Assembly (NCBI GenBank): GCA_905250075.1
Contig: CAJNOP010000220.1
Location: forward strand, 7,434-71,433
DNA: 64,000 bases
From: Rotaria sp. Silwood1
Lineage: Eukaryota; Rotifera; Eurotatoria; Philodinida; Philodinidae
Direction: 5' to 3'
A model generated the notes under the pieces. That model did no database searches, had not been told where the DNA came from, and was given only the letters and a program-made list of their open reading frames with translations. Made by a program: the position numbers and the translations under genes. Positions 11,023 to 21,288 of this stretch are shown piece after piece (position 1 is the first letter of the stretch; every line of letters starts with the position of its first letter).

Positions 11023-11480
11023 TTTCGGACAATGAGATTCAGAAAATCTTTTGATTACGTAGAACGTTTCACAATATACGTAAATCACTGTTTTCTATAA
11101 TAAGTAAAAAATTAGGGACTTCTGACAAACATCTTCGTAGTCATGGTCTGAAATCGTACAATTTGCGCATCGACTCACTTTGAAGAAGTTGTGGACACCT
11201 TTTAGTTGTATTTTTTGATCATGTGATTGTTTGAGTAGAAGAAATTAAAATGTAAACATAAAGCGGTGTTCGATGGGTTCCATTAGCTTTTCATCAAAGT
11301 GAAGGTCTTGCTGCAATTTTGGAGTAGGCACTCAATAGCAATAAAATCAACATAATGCTTTCTTTCACGGAATAAGGCATTCTTCGAGTTTCATTCAATC
11401 AAGTAGCATAGCTGGAGAATGCAATAACTCAAACGACGAAAAATTAAAGCTTACCATCGCAATTTTTCTGTAGTCTAATT

Positions 11481-11622
11481 TGGTGTGGATGCGGTTGATG
11501 ATGCGTATGGGCCTGCGTGCGAGTGCAAGCGTGGATGTGAGTGTAGATGTGAGATGGGGTGGGTTTGGAATATGAAAAGACTTGATCTCATATCTACATC
11601 CACACCCATCCCACACCTACAA
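11481..11622. repeat. Telomere-like G-arm/C-arm element
   Basis: A long G arm (GGTGTGGATGCGG, GTGGATGTGAGTGTAGATGTG, GATGGGGTGGG) is followed by the spacer GAAAAGACTTGATCTCA near 11574-11590 and the C arm ATCCACACCCATCCCACACC. The spacer again resembles GGAGAAGACTCA. Confidence 0.75.
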
Positions 11623-12539
11623 CGTGACTCAAAGTTCATTGGGTGATGTTGTATACTTGTAGGACAGCTCCTATCTTAAGTAAGGGCTGGAAAGCTTTTC
11701 AGTTTTTCGCTACTTTCAGACACTGTTTCAAGCCGTCAGATCCAGACGACTATCATTGTTCTTATACATCTCTACTTGCTGAATCGTACTTTTAGCGAAC
11801 CTTGCAAATCAGAGAATATTTGTTCATCAGTGTCCCTCAGACAAGCCACTCACGGTTAGCGATTTCCTCATTTAAATACACTTCGCCAATAGAAACTTAT
11901 TGCTCATATACTAAAAGCCTTTCTGCAGTCTAAAAATAAAAAAAGCAATGATGAAAAATTGGTTAAAGATTTGAATTTCTTGACCTCGATTACTTTCGGT
12001 CAAACTTTATAAATGCTTCTATACATGTGGACACTTAACTGTGCATGTGTCTGCAAAGATACAAACATATAAATATATACACGTAAAAACGCATTTTATT
12101 TCATATAATCCTCGATTCAGCGAAGAGAACAAACAAAAATGTTTGTTTCAAAAAAGGCATAGCATTTGAGCTGTGAGTCTGGCAGAATAGTCATCGTGTC
12201 GACACAATAAAATCTAAACTTATGAAAAAGCTCTTCTCTTTCTTAATCATGCACACAAGTAATGTAGCCAATAACTTTACTCGTCTACTTAGGAGACAAC
12301 CAGAGCCATTAAACAAACACAAACATTAACTAATGCACACAAAAAAGAGAAAAAAAGAAAAAACTCACATTTTCAGAAGCATATTAATAAAAAAAAATCT
12401 ACGTCATTTCTTTCCAGTTTGCTTTATTATTGTTATTCTTTATTGAAACAAATCAAAGGTAAGTCCAAAATGCAGTCGCTCGAATAGCCGTTCGTCCGTG
12501 TTGAGGAAGGTTTGTTGCCAGTCACCGACTAAATGACAA
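11623..12539. other. Intergenic AT-rich DNA
   Basis: No gene, tandem repeat or terminal repeats were recognised. Confidence 0.45.
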
Positions 12540-12772
12540 GGGTGTAGAGATGTGAGTGTGGGTATGAGTATGAGTGCGTATGGGTATAAGTGCATATGGT
12601 TATAAGTGTGCATGGAGGTGTGGGTGTGGAGGTTGGTAGATGCGACTGTGGGTAGAATAGCGTGGTGGCTACACAGACACTCACGCCCACAGTCGACATA
12701 GAAGCTCTAAAATCACATTCGCACCTCACACCCACAGTCCATGCCATAACCACGCCAACACCTACATCCATC
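12540..12772. repeat. Long telomere-like G-arm/C-arm element
   Basis: About 115 bp of G arm (GTGAGTGTGGGTATGAG, GGAGGTGTGGGTGTGGAGG) are followed by a C arm (CAGACACTCACGCCCAC, CCTCACACCCACAG, CCAACACCTACATCC). The reverse-strand open frame through it is a repeat artefact. Confidence 0.75.
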
Positions 12773-13295
12773 CGTGCCCTGCAAGTTCCGACTTTTGTTT
12801 AGCCCATATTTTATTCGACTGAACTTGTAAAAACTGCTCAATTCGAATTAAATACAGACTTTGGCACTTGTGCATTCTGTAATGATCATTCCAATTCATG
12901 AGATAGAAAACAATTTGATCCCAGATAGCTTTGCTTAAGAAGCCAGTGTAGTACAACAGCGCAGAACAAGCTAACGTGATTTGTTGATGGAGTTTTTATT
13001 TTTCAGATAATGGCATAAATTCATGAGCAATGTGACACATTTTTTTAAGGAAAAAACGAATTTATCATGAAACCAAGCTCGTCTTTGTCACACACATGAA
13101 AAAAAGGAAGTTTAAGGAATAGTGAAATTCTGTCCCACAATAACATAATAAGTCACAACGAACAAAAAACTTCTTGCTTATCTTTGAGATTTACACAAGA
13201 TGGAAGTGATTTATTGTGTTTTATCGTTCCTCCTAATGTGAAATACTGAACCTGATAGTATTTTTACTTCCTTTACATATGAGTATTAAAACAAT
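12773..13295. other. Intergenic DNA, function not recognised
   Basis: A minus-strand open frame near 12762-12956 (about 64 codons) overlaps the telomere-like block and has no recognised domain. I do not call it a gene. Confidence 0.4.
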
Positions 13296-13857
13296 GGGAT
13301 CCCGGAACTTCGCCAATAAGGCTTTCGTCAAATAGGACTCTCGCCAATGGCGAAGGTCCACTGTACTTTCGCCAGTACAGCCCCTGGACTTTCGCCAATT
13401 GGTGGAAGTAAAGTGGGCTGTCGTCAATTTGACTGCGAACTAGATATAGATTCGAAAATTTCTGTCGGCTATATTGATGAGTGTAAGCTATGATAAACAT
13501 TCTAACAACATTAGCTGCAGCTAGAGCCCGTTGGATCTATTGGGACCCGAATCCAACCGGTTGCGGGTCTGAAAGCTTTGTAATCACTGATTTCGTGTCC
13601 GGGTTCGGAAAATTTTACTGATCGGATCGAGATCCAAAGAAATATCTTATGTATATAATAATCTTTTTGGAATTTCTTTCAATTTTTCTCTTAAAAGATC
13701 CGTCAATCGGGTTCGGCTCCAGAAATTCTTGAATTCGACAGACTGTAGCTTCAACTCTTACATGTACCCTGTATTAATATTATTTCGTGACAGTTGGGAA
13801 AGTTTACTGTACTTTCGTCAATTGGCGAACGTCTTATTGGCGAACTTCCGATAACCG
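13296..13857. mobile_element. 562-bp hAT-like non-autonomous element
   Basis: The ends are inverted copies of about 32 bp sharing TTCGCCAATAAG and preceded by CGGAA(C/G). The 8-bp direct repeat AAAACAAT is at 13288-13295 and 13858-13865. ACTTTCGCCAATTGGCGAA-like blocks recur inside both ends. It has no coding capacity. The 8-bp duplication supports hAT; the outermost few bases of the ends match poorly. Confidence 0.7.
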
Positions 13858-13890
13858 AAAACAATACTGATAAATAATTTTAACAAGAAA

Positions 13891-14564
13891 ATGAAAGTCG
13901 TAATGATTCTCTTCGTTTCTTTTGTTACTAACTTCGGCAATGTCTACAGCCAAGGCACGGCAGATTATATTGTCGGTGCTGTAATCGGACTAGTGAAGGA
14001 CTATAAAGTCTTAAATAAATGACACGATTATCAGTCTCAACAAATTTTTGGTACAACCTGTATGTCAACTAGCAAAGCAGGCTGTTATCGCTGGAACTGG
14101 CGTTCGCAAGCCTGATTTTGGTGTCCTAAACTATCTATTGTAGAAGGATATGGAAATAATTGGGAAAGTAAACAAGGTGCCATTGAGCATGCTATTAAGA
14201 ATAATATGCATAAAGGTTTGCAAATAGCTTTTTAACGCAATATCAAATAAAGAATCCATCAGGACCACCTGAGCCTGACGAATGTCCACTGCTATCTAAC
14301 ACCTATACTGTACATATAGGGTTTTTTTCGTTTGACAGTGACTCGAAAGAATTCCACGATGGTGCAGAACGTGCAAAATCTAAATTTTATATTTGTTTAC
14401 GGAATCCACCTGTTACAAAACCAGCTTATGCAAGCTTTATGCGCATCACAAAAGTAATGCATGTAGATAATCAATATCAAGCCCAACAAATCAAACAATG
14501 CGATCATGTGTCAGAATGTATTCGTGGAAAGTGGATTACATATTATTTTATAACAGCGAAATGA
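13891..14564 (+). pseudogene. Broken gene for a small secreted Cys-containing protein of unknown family
   Basis: An ATG at 13891 opens a convincing signal peptide (MKVVMILFVSFVTNFG...). The same frame continues through about 112 codons interrupted by two TGA codons, the second after RWNWRSQA. A one-base loss in a T run near 14233-14236 then shifts the rest into another frame, ending at TGA 14562-14564. The C-terminal part has regularly spaced cysteines (DECPL, YICLR, KQCDHVSECIRGKW). I do not recognise the family. It would be an extracellular protein of roughly 220 residues if intact. It starts 33 bp after the end of the 13296-13857 element, which may have replaced its promoter. Confidence 0.5.
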
Positions 14565-15045
14565 ATAACTCTTTTATTTTTTCTTTTAACTTACAACACG
14601 TATATATTCAAGAAATAAACCGTTTTCTTTTATCAGTGAATTGGTTCACTCAACTAGCTCTTTAATAAAAACCAACTAAGTCCAGGTGATGTTTTCGAAT
14701 GACCCGTTTCTTTGTCTAAGGAAATAAAATGCCACTGATACAAATGACAATGACTTTTTGGTTTATTTTTGTCATTGCATATGCCATGATAAGTAATGCT
14801 TGTCTAATAGTCTTTTATTGTCTTATATTATTTCGCTTGTACATATACTATACAAATGATGGATTAATACAGTTCCGTATCAGTTTTTAAGGGGTTTCAT
14901 CCAGGAGAAACCACCATAGGATATAATATTCCAAAGTTAAAATTGTATGACGAAGAAGAGTATCCTAGAAGTGTTTTTCTCCAGACAAACTCGATCCATT
15001 CGACAGATGTTAGTGAGATGTTTCGACGCTAAAAAATATTTCGTT
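14565..15045. other. Intergenic AT-rich DNA
   Basis: No feature recognised. Confidence 0.45.
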
Positions 15046-15091
15046 AGTGTGAGTGTAGATGTTGAGTGAGAGCACATCCACATCTGCACAC

Positions 15092-16279
15092 CAGAGATGC
15101 CAACAGGCCACTTTTTCCGGCCTGGCCTGGCCTGGCCTGCTGCCTGGCCTGACCTAGCCTACAGGTCAGGCCAAAAATCAAAGAGTGGCCTGCGGCCTGA
15201 CCTGGCCTGACCTGGCCTGACCTGCAGGCCAAACCAGGCCAATTGATGTTTCTGATTTTTCAAATCCATTAAATTCTATAACTCTGCATTAATGCATGAT
15301 TCCAATTTCAATTATTTATTTAATTTATTTTCATGAAGATAATGAAATAACAAGTTTTTCCACAAAATAGCAAATTAAAGCAAAGAGACAATCATCTTAA
15401 ATATTTTTCATACAAGAAAGACTTGAATTTACGAGATTTTTTGATGATATCAATACTTCTTCGCATAATCGAAAGATATTTAAGCATAATAACAAAAACA
15501 ACATATGATTCGGGATACGACGAAGAATTAAAAGAAAATACAAATCCAAAAATAGACCAATATGAGCCAACAGGAGATGATTTATTATTATCAACAATAT
15601 CGTATTGTTGTTTTTCATGTTTTAATAAATAACATATTCGTTCACTAGAATATGATAACGAATTTGACGAAGAAGATGATGAAACATTTGTATTTGACGA
15701 AGAAGAAAATGTTGAAACATTTGTATTTGATGATGTAGTAGTAGATCAAACAGGAGAGATTGATAAGATACGAATATCATCAATTGACATTGAAGAAATA
15801 GATGAAGTAGAAGATGTTGATAAACGATGAATATGTTCAGTTGACATTGTTTATTTAAGTTGTTGCCAATAAAAAAAAATGTAAAAAGAAATGTGTTTTG
15901 TCTTTCAATTAAACAAAATCATTGTTTGCTTTATTTTCGCTGAAATAAATCAAGCATAAATATTGTCTCCTCTCCTTTATTCATTCAATTCGTTTACTCT
16001 TGTGGTCTATACTATTCACCAATTATGAATGACGAAGTTAAAAGTGAACAAAATCATCAACTCGTGGTGTCATCTCATGTTTTAAGATGACTACTAGAGA
16101 AATGAATATCATTTTGCAGCCAGGCCACCCATTTTGGCCTGGCCTGGCCTGGTAACCAGGTCGGACATTAGATGGACGGATAACGCCAGGCCAAAATTTT
16201 AAAATTCAGCCTGGCCAGGTGGTCTGACCTGGCAGGCCACCCGGCGCCTGCCAGGCAGCAGGCCAGGCCGGCAGCTCTG
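15092..16279. mobile_element. 1188-bp hAT element with perfect 8-bp target duplication
   Basis: The element starts CAGAGATGCC and its other end, complemented, starts CAGAGCTGCC. The 8-bp target duplication CTGCACAC is at 15084-15091 and 16280-16287. Both ends carry dense CCTGGCCTGG/GGCCTGACC subterminal repeats (15118-15240 and 16115-16275), which look like multiple transposase-binding sites. The AT-rich middle carries a decayed transposase start on the minus strand. This is a non-autonomous or dead hAT copy. Confidence 0.9.
15392..15847 (-). pseudogene. N-terminal remnant of a hAT transposase
   Basis: The frame from ATG (15845-15847) to TGA (15392-15394) is 152 codons long and has one internal TGA, after SPV at about codon 34. 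The first 70 residues are Ser/Thr-rich (STSSTSSISS, SSSSNTNVSSSSS). They are followed by SSPVGSYWSIFGF, which recalls the start of a BED zinc finger (SxVWxxF) as found in hAT transposases, but no zinc-binding Cys/His pattern follows. Its place inside a hAT element supports this reading. It is non-functional. Confidence 0.5.
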
Positions 16280-16339
16280 CTGCACACACCCAACCCCACA
16301 CTCATTCACATCCTAAATAAGAGTGGAATTCTAATTTTG

Positions 16340-17160
16340 ATCAGACAAAATTAGCATTCCAACATTGACCTGACATTGCTTGGACAGAACTGAAATTCCA
16401 ATTCTACTCAGGGAAAATTAGAATTTGACGAGAGATAAATTCATATAGTCATAACAATTAAAATATAAATAGAATAATTTTTTTTAATTTAACAATATCT
16501 CTTCATTTAACTAAACAATTCCCAAGACAACATTTGAATCTATTAAAACATATTTGTACAAACACTTCGTTTTGAATGGCATTTTATCGAACAAAACACT
16601 CCTTTTCTTTTTACACAAACATTACTTTGTAGTGCACTTCCCTTTATAATCGTAAGCACTGCCAGTTGTTGATGCGGGTACTTAAAGTTTACGACCTTTA
16701 ATAAATGTAATATTCTTTAAGTCATCAATCATAAAATCATTCTATGCGAAAACTGAATTTCGAAGAAAAAAAGCCTAATGACTTTCCCTTGAGTAATAGT
16801 AAATTTTTATCAATATCATTAGAAATACTTTGTTTTATAACACTTTTTTTCTTGAAATTTTTCACTTAAAGAATTAATATGTTGTTCTAATTCTTTATAA
16901 TAAATCAATCGAGCATTATCTATTTGGACTATCGTTGAGTATACTATTCAGACATTTTTTTTTAAATTAGATTATAGCGCATACATCTATATTTATACTG
17001 TTTATTGACACGACCGCTACTATTACAGTTTTCTCTCTTTTTCAAGTCCATTGTATTTCTAGTAGAGCTAGTGATTATATGAATTTATCTCTAGTAGAAT
17101 TCTAATTTTGCCTATGGGAATTTAAAATTCCCCTGAATCTCAATTTTACCTACAATATAC
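16340..17160. mobile_element. Decayed DNA element with AAAATTAGAATT-type inverted ends
   Basis: Near 16423-16462 the sequence AAAATTAGAATT...GAGAGATAAATTCATATAGTC recurs inverted near 17072-17118. Further copies of the AAAATTAG block lie outside both. Inside on the minus strand (about 16570-16680) is a remnant rich in cysteines: GKCTTK, a stop, CLCKKK, then in a shifted frame CSIKCH. This resembles the CxC tail of some transposase-like proteins. Exact ends and target duplication were not resolved. Confidence 0.4.
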
Positions 17161-17489
17161 ATATGAAAAAGAAACGGTCAATCGGTCACGTAGCATGAAC
17201 GAAAGAATTCTGCACCTAATAAAAAAAATTGATAGGATGATAATTCAATATCATAATATATGATTATGTACAATGAGAATACGGAAAAGACGTTCATATG
17301 TGGAAAAAGAAATTTCACTGCCGTCCGACTGATACCACAATCATTCTTAGGTTTTTATCAATAACTCACTCATCAAAGAAAGAGCAACAAATCTTCAGTA
17401 GGAAAACAAAGGTTGATATAGTAGTGATACAAAGAATATTTTATCTATTAACCAATTTTCTTGTATATTTATTTAGAAACAAAAGAAAC

Positions 17490-18860
17490 ATGAAATTTGA
17501 GTCGTTACTCAACGAATTGTTGCTTGATATATTTCGATTTTTCAATAGTTTTCAACGTCTTCATGCTTTTCGTGATCTTAACATTCATTTTGATCCACTT
17601 CTTCTCTCATATTATCAAGCTTATCATCGCAATTTTCGATTTCTATCTAAATATGATTGTTCTCTTATGTGTCAAGATTATCTTCCTATGATAACAGTTA
17701 CAATCATTTTCACTTTGTTACATTTATTCTTTCGATATATTAAATCAAATTGTATTCCAATGTCATGATCTACCAAATGTTATCCATCTAAAAATCATCA
17801 AATGTTTGGAACAACTATAAAGTGCACTAGTATCATCATCAAATTAGACGTTTGACTATCGAGAATTTTAAGAACACTTTAACAGATCTATCTGATCTAT
17901 CTCAACATACATCTAATCTTCGACAACTTTCAATATCAATCGTATATAAATCAGAAAAGGAACAATTAACAATGATGATTTCATCGTTTATTTCATTAAA
18001 TATCTCTTTCATTGGATCGAGAAATTCGATGATAAATCTCTTCGAAAATATACCTAATTTATCTTCTTTAAAGTTCGATACATGATCGATCTATTCGAAT
18101 GGACATGAATGGGAAGAGACTATCTGAAAATATTTACCTAAAATTCAAAGATTGCGATTAAGAATGTATTTTCATTTTGCTTATGCCGATAATAGACAAA
18201 AGCAAGCGGAAGAATTACTTCAAACATTTCCAACTTCATTTTGGCTTGAAGAACACCAATGGTTTGTTCAATGTCAATGGAGTCCATCTTATAGTCAAAG
18301 CTTTCTTTACACTTTACCTTATGCTTTTAAGAGATTCCATTTCTATAGTGAATATCGTTTCATATCAACTTGTCCGAATGAAAAAGACTATTGGATATAC
18401 AATCCTGTAAGTCTTCTTAAACACAATGATCCGAAAATCTCGACCAATCAAGAGTTAATTCTACCTCATTTACGGTTTCCAAATGTTCGTCATTTTGAAA
18501 TCAGTTTTTGCGTTGAATGAGAACTTAGAATACATCTATTCGTCGATTATGTTTTAAAGTAGAATGTTGGTCTGAAATCGCTTTCTTCTCTAAGACACAA
18601 TGTAACGCTTTCGAAAAATCCTTACTTGCTCGTCAATGTGAAATTCTTTTTATTGGTATAGAAAATTGAAGTGATATTTTTGATTTAATTAAATCGATGT
18701 CAAATCTTCAAGTATTAATTATTCGATGTAATGATGATGAATGAAAGGATATGAATCAGTCCTCAAAAAATGATGAATTAGTCGAATGGTTACAAAAACA
18801 TTTACCATCGACATATTCTATTAGTCGAGATAGAGAAGAAACATTAAATATTCGACTATA
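17490..18860 (+). pseudogene. F-box protein pseudogene (bdelloid F-box/LRR-like family)
   Basis: The ATG at 17490 begins MKFESLLNELLLDIFRFF, a clear F-box start (LPxExLxxIF-like), followed by HAFRDLN and SLMCQDYLPMI blocks usual in the large bdelloid F-box family. The rest is split among frames by several frameshifts and stops: pieces at 17852-18085, 18152-18520 and 18751-18860. The last piece has the typical family ending (LVEWLQKHLPSTYSISRDRE), interrupted by the CCCATGG element at 18861. The few remaining bases after that element (TAGATCGATGAATAA) look like the end of the gene. Family members would be substrate adaptors of SCF ubiquitin ligases; this copy is dead. Confidence 0.75.
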
Positions 18861-20741
18861 CCCATGGAGTAAAATATTGAAGGAAACGGACTGCGTAACG
18901 CGTTTCCGAGATTGTAGCATGCGTTTCGCAACGTTTTTGCAATATAGGACGCGTTTCGCAGCATTCTTACTTACATAAAATGCGTTTTGCCACAGTCGTT
19001 TTTTGAAACGATCCGAAACGCTTTTTCAAGATTGCGTTTCGAGGCGTTTCCGAATTAAAATGCTGTCGAACGCACTTTTGTCGACAGGGGACGCGTTCCA
19101 CAGATACAAATTGGGGGAAACGTAAAACGCGTTTCTTTTTCAAATGTGTGCTGCATTGTTTTTGCTTGGAATGATGCAAAATATATCCATTCTGCATACA
19201 GAATCTTGCAAAAATTCACCAACACAAAGCATAGGAGTTAAGCAAAGTAAATTCTTTAAAATTACTTTGGAAATGATATGAAATAGCACTTGAAAGTTTT
19301 GCTCCCTGCACTATTTTTGTACGTGAAAATCATGACCCAGAATTTTATGAAGGCAAGACTAAAATCAAAGTCTCGGAAATTTTTAGGCTGCTAGGCTGTT
19401 ATCTAGACCTAATTCGAAGTTAGACTAATGTAAAACATCAAAGTGTAACAAAAAATATATTCTTCTTACTTAAAAACTCATTTTACCACGTTTTTATTGA
19501 AAGAAAACGTGTTTCGTAAGGTTTACTTAAGAATTGTTTTCGACTTGTCCACGGAGGGAGATGATTCCGTCACGCTCGTTTGTAATGAATGAGAAGTTAC
19601 AGACAAATTTGCAGTGTCTCATTTTGACAAGCACAATTTTTTGTCCAAGATTGCAAATGCATTGGATTCTAGAGGTCGAGTCATTTGTATGAAATAAAAC
19701 AAATAAAGCGTGACGTAATCACGTTTTACGTGGACAGGTCGTTTTAAATATTGAGCATTTCGAAAAGATTTAGTAAAGACCGATACTAATATAATTAGTA
19801 CAGTAACTCTCTTTGGTTATTTGTGAACAAAAGAATTATCGCGTTATCTATAATTTGAATAAATATTAGTTTGAGTTCATACTCGAACTAATTGATAATA
19901 GCTAATGATACTGTGTACAATACTAGTAAACTTGATTTTAGTTTGTACATTGTTGAAGTAAGAGTGACTTTTTAATAAAAGAGATTCGATTTACAAAAGA
20001 AAACTCCTTTCATTTATTGATGTAATTGGATAAAACGATGACGGATTTACATTTACAAAAATCTATTAATCAAGAAAATAAATAAAAGATTAAATTTTAA
20101 ATTTTTTAAAATTTATATATAAGAAATTTAATTTTTTATATATTAAATACAGTGTAAATCGATTAAATTCGTTTCTATTGTGTATCTAAATTTAAATCTG
20201 AAAGAGTTTAAATAAAAAATGTATCAAGAAAAGACCACACTTGTAATTGGACATAGGCACCAAAGAAATGATAATTTTTAATTCAGTGGGATGGAAACTG
20301 AAAATCTAATTTAGTAAGTTTACGCCCGACTCTAAATGACAGTAGAATAAACACTTATATCATTAGATTATTTTAGTTGAACGGTTTGTATACATATCTT
20401 ATGATCCTATGTTCTCATGTTCGAATCCGTGTCTTGACTGCATCAAAATTCATGTAAGTTATAGTTCTAAAGGCCTATGAAAAAATGTAAACGAATACAT
20501 AAATTGTACCTGCAATTCAAGATCTATGAAGTCATTGACGATTTTCAATTTTTTTTCCATCTAGAATTTACGACACCACAGTTTGAGAAACGCTGCGAAA
20601 TTTTTCACAAAAACAATCGTTACACAGCGTTTGTTTTAGCAGATGTGAAACGCGTCAAACCGGTCAGCATTAACGCGTTTCGCAGCTATGGAAAAATGCG
20701 TTTTCAGAACGCGTTTTTTTCGCAGAAATTTACACCATGGG
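18861..20741. mobile_element. 1881-bp element with CCCATGG ends (full-length copy)
   Basis: The left end is CCCATGGAGTAAAATATTG and the right end, complemented, is CCCATGGTGTAAATTTCTGC. TA flanks both sides (18859-18860, 20742-20743). The first and last few hundred bases carry many AAACGC/GCGTTT(C) repeats, again likely transposase-binding sites. The middle is AT-rich and shows no transposase frame, so this is a non-autonomous copy. It is identified as mobile because a second copy with identical 45-bp ends lies at 30134-30233 in unrelated DNA, flanked there by CA and CA. The superfamily is not known; a 2-bp duplication suggests Tc1/mariner-like or a new group. Confidence 0.85.
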
Positions 20742-20743
20742 TA

Positions 20744-21253
20744 GATCGATGAATAAAAACAAGAAAATTCCCATTCTGATCATATTGTTTTTTTGTGATT
20801 GATACTGTATTTTGAAAAATAAAAGTGAGATGAATATTTGAAATAGTAAGCAAGAAATCTTTATATAATAGACTTTTAAAAAAGACCACACATTTATTAA
20901 CTAATTGAACTTTATAGTCTTCTGATTTTCAAGGGCAAACAGTTGATTCAACGTTTTTGAGAACTTTCAATCCTCATAAAATCTGCTCTTCTCTCATCGA
21001 CTGCTTTCTATCGGAATACGTGCAAATTTTCAATTCGTCATTTTGTTTAATATGGCTTTGTATCACTTCAAACTAAAACACCTACTAAAGATAATCAATG
21101 CTATTTAACAACATATTACTCGTTCGTTTATCTTGTTATTTAATAGGACACAACATTACGTATGGATCCATTTTGTACACGTGCACTTTATCGTTTGTTC
21201 TTAAAACTATAATCATACCTTGAATTTATATGAACAATAAGTTTACGCTTCAT
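20744..21253. other. AT-rich intergenic DNA
   Basis: Nothing recognisable beyond the last bases of the F-box pseudogene at the left edge. Confidence 0.4.
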
Positions 21254-21288
21254 GAGAGTGTGGATGTGCTCTTAAGGAGACTCTCCTC
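21254..21288. repeat. Short telomere-like element
   Basis: GAGAGTGTGGATGTG is followed by a GGAGACTCTCCTC spacer-like palindrome. The C arm is missing. Confidence 0.4.

Larger units (their letters stand above)
15046..16312. repeat. Telomere-like G-arm/C-arm element split by a hAT element
   Basis: The G arm (AGTGTGAGTGTAGATG) and the start of the C arm (GCACATCCACATCTGCACAC) lie at 15046-15091. The rest of the C arm (CTGCACACACCCAACCCCAC, ACTCATTCACATCC) lies at 16280-16312. The 1188-bp hAT element at 15092-16279 sits in between, so the telomere-like element is older than the insertion. Confidence 0.75.

Noticed and set aside
20401..20450. TGTTCGAATCC motif resembling a tRNA T-loop
   Set aside because: No T stem, anticodon arm or acceptor stem could be paired around it.
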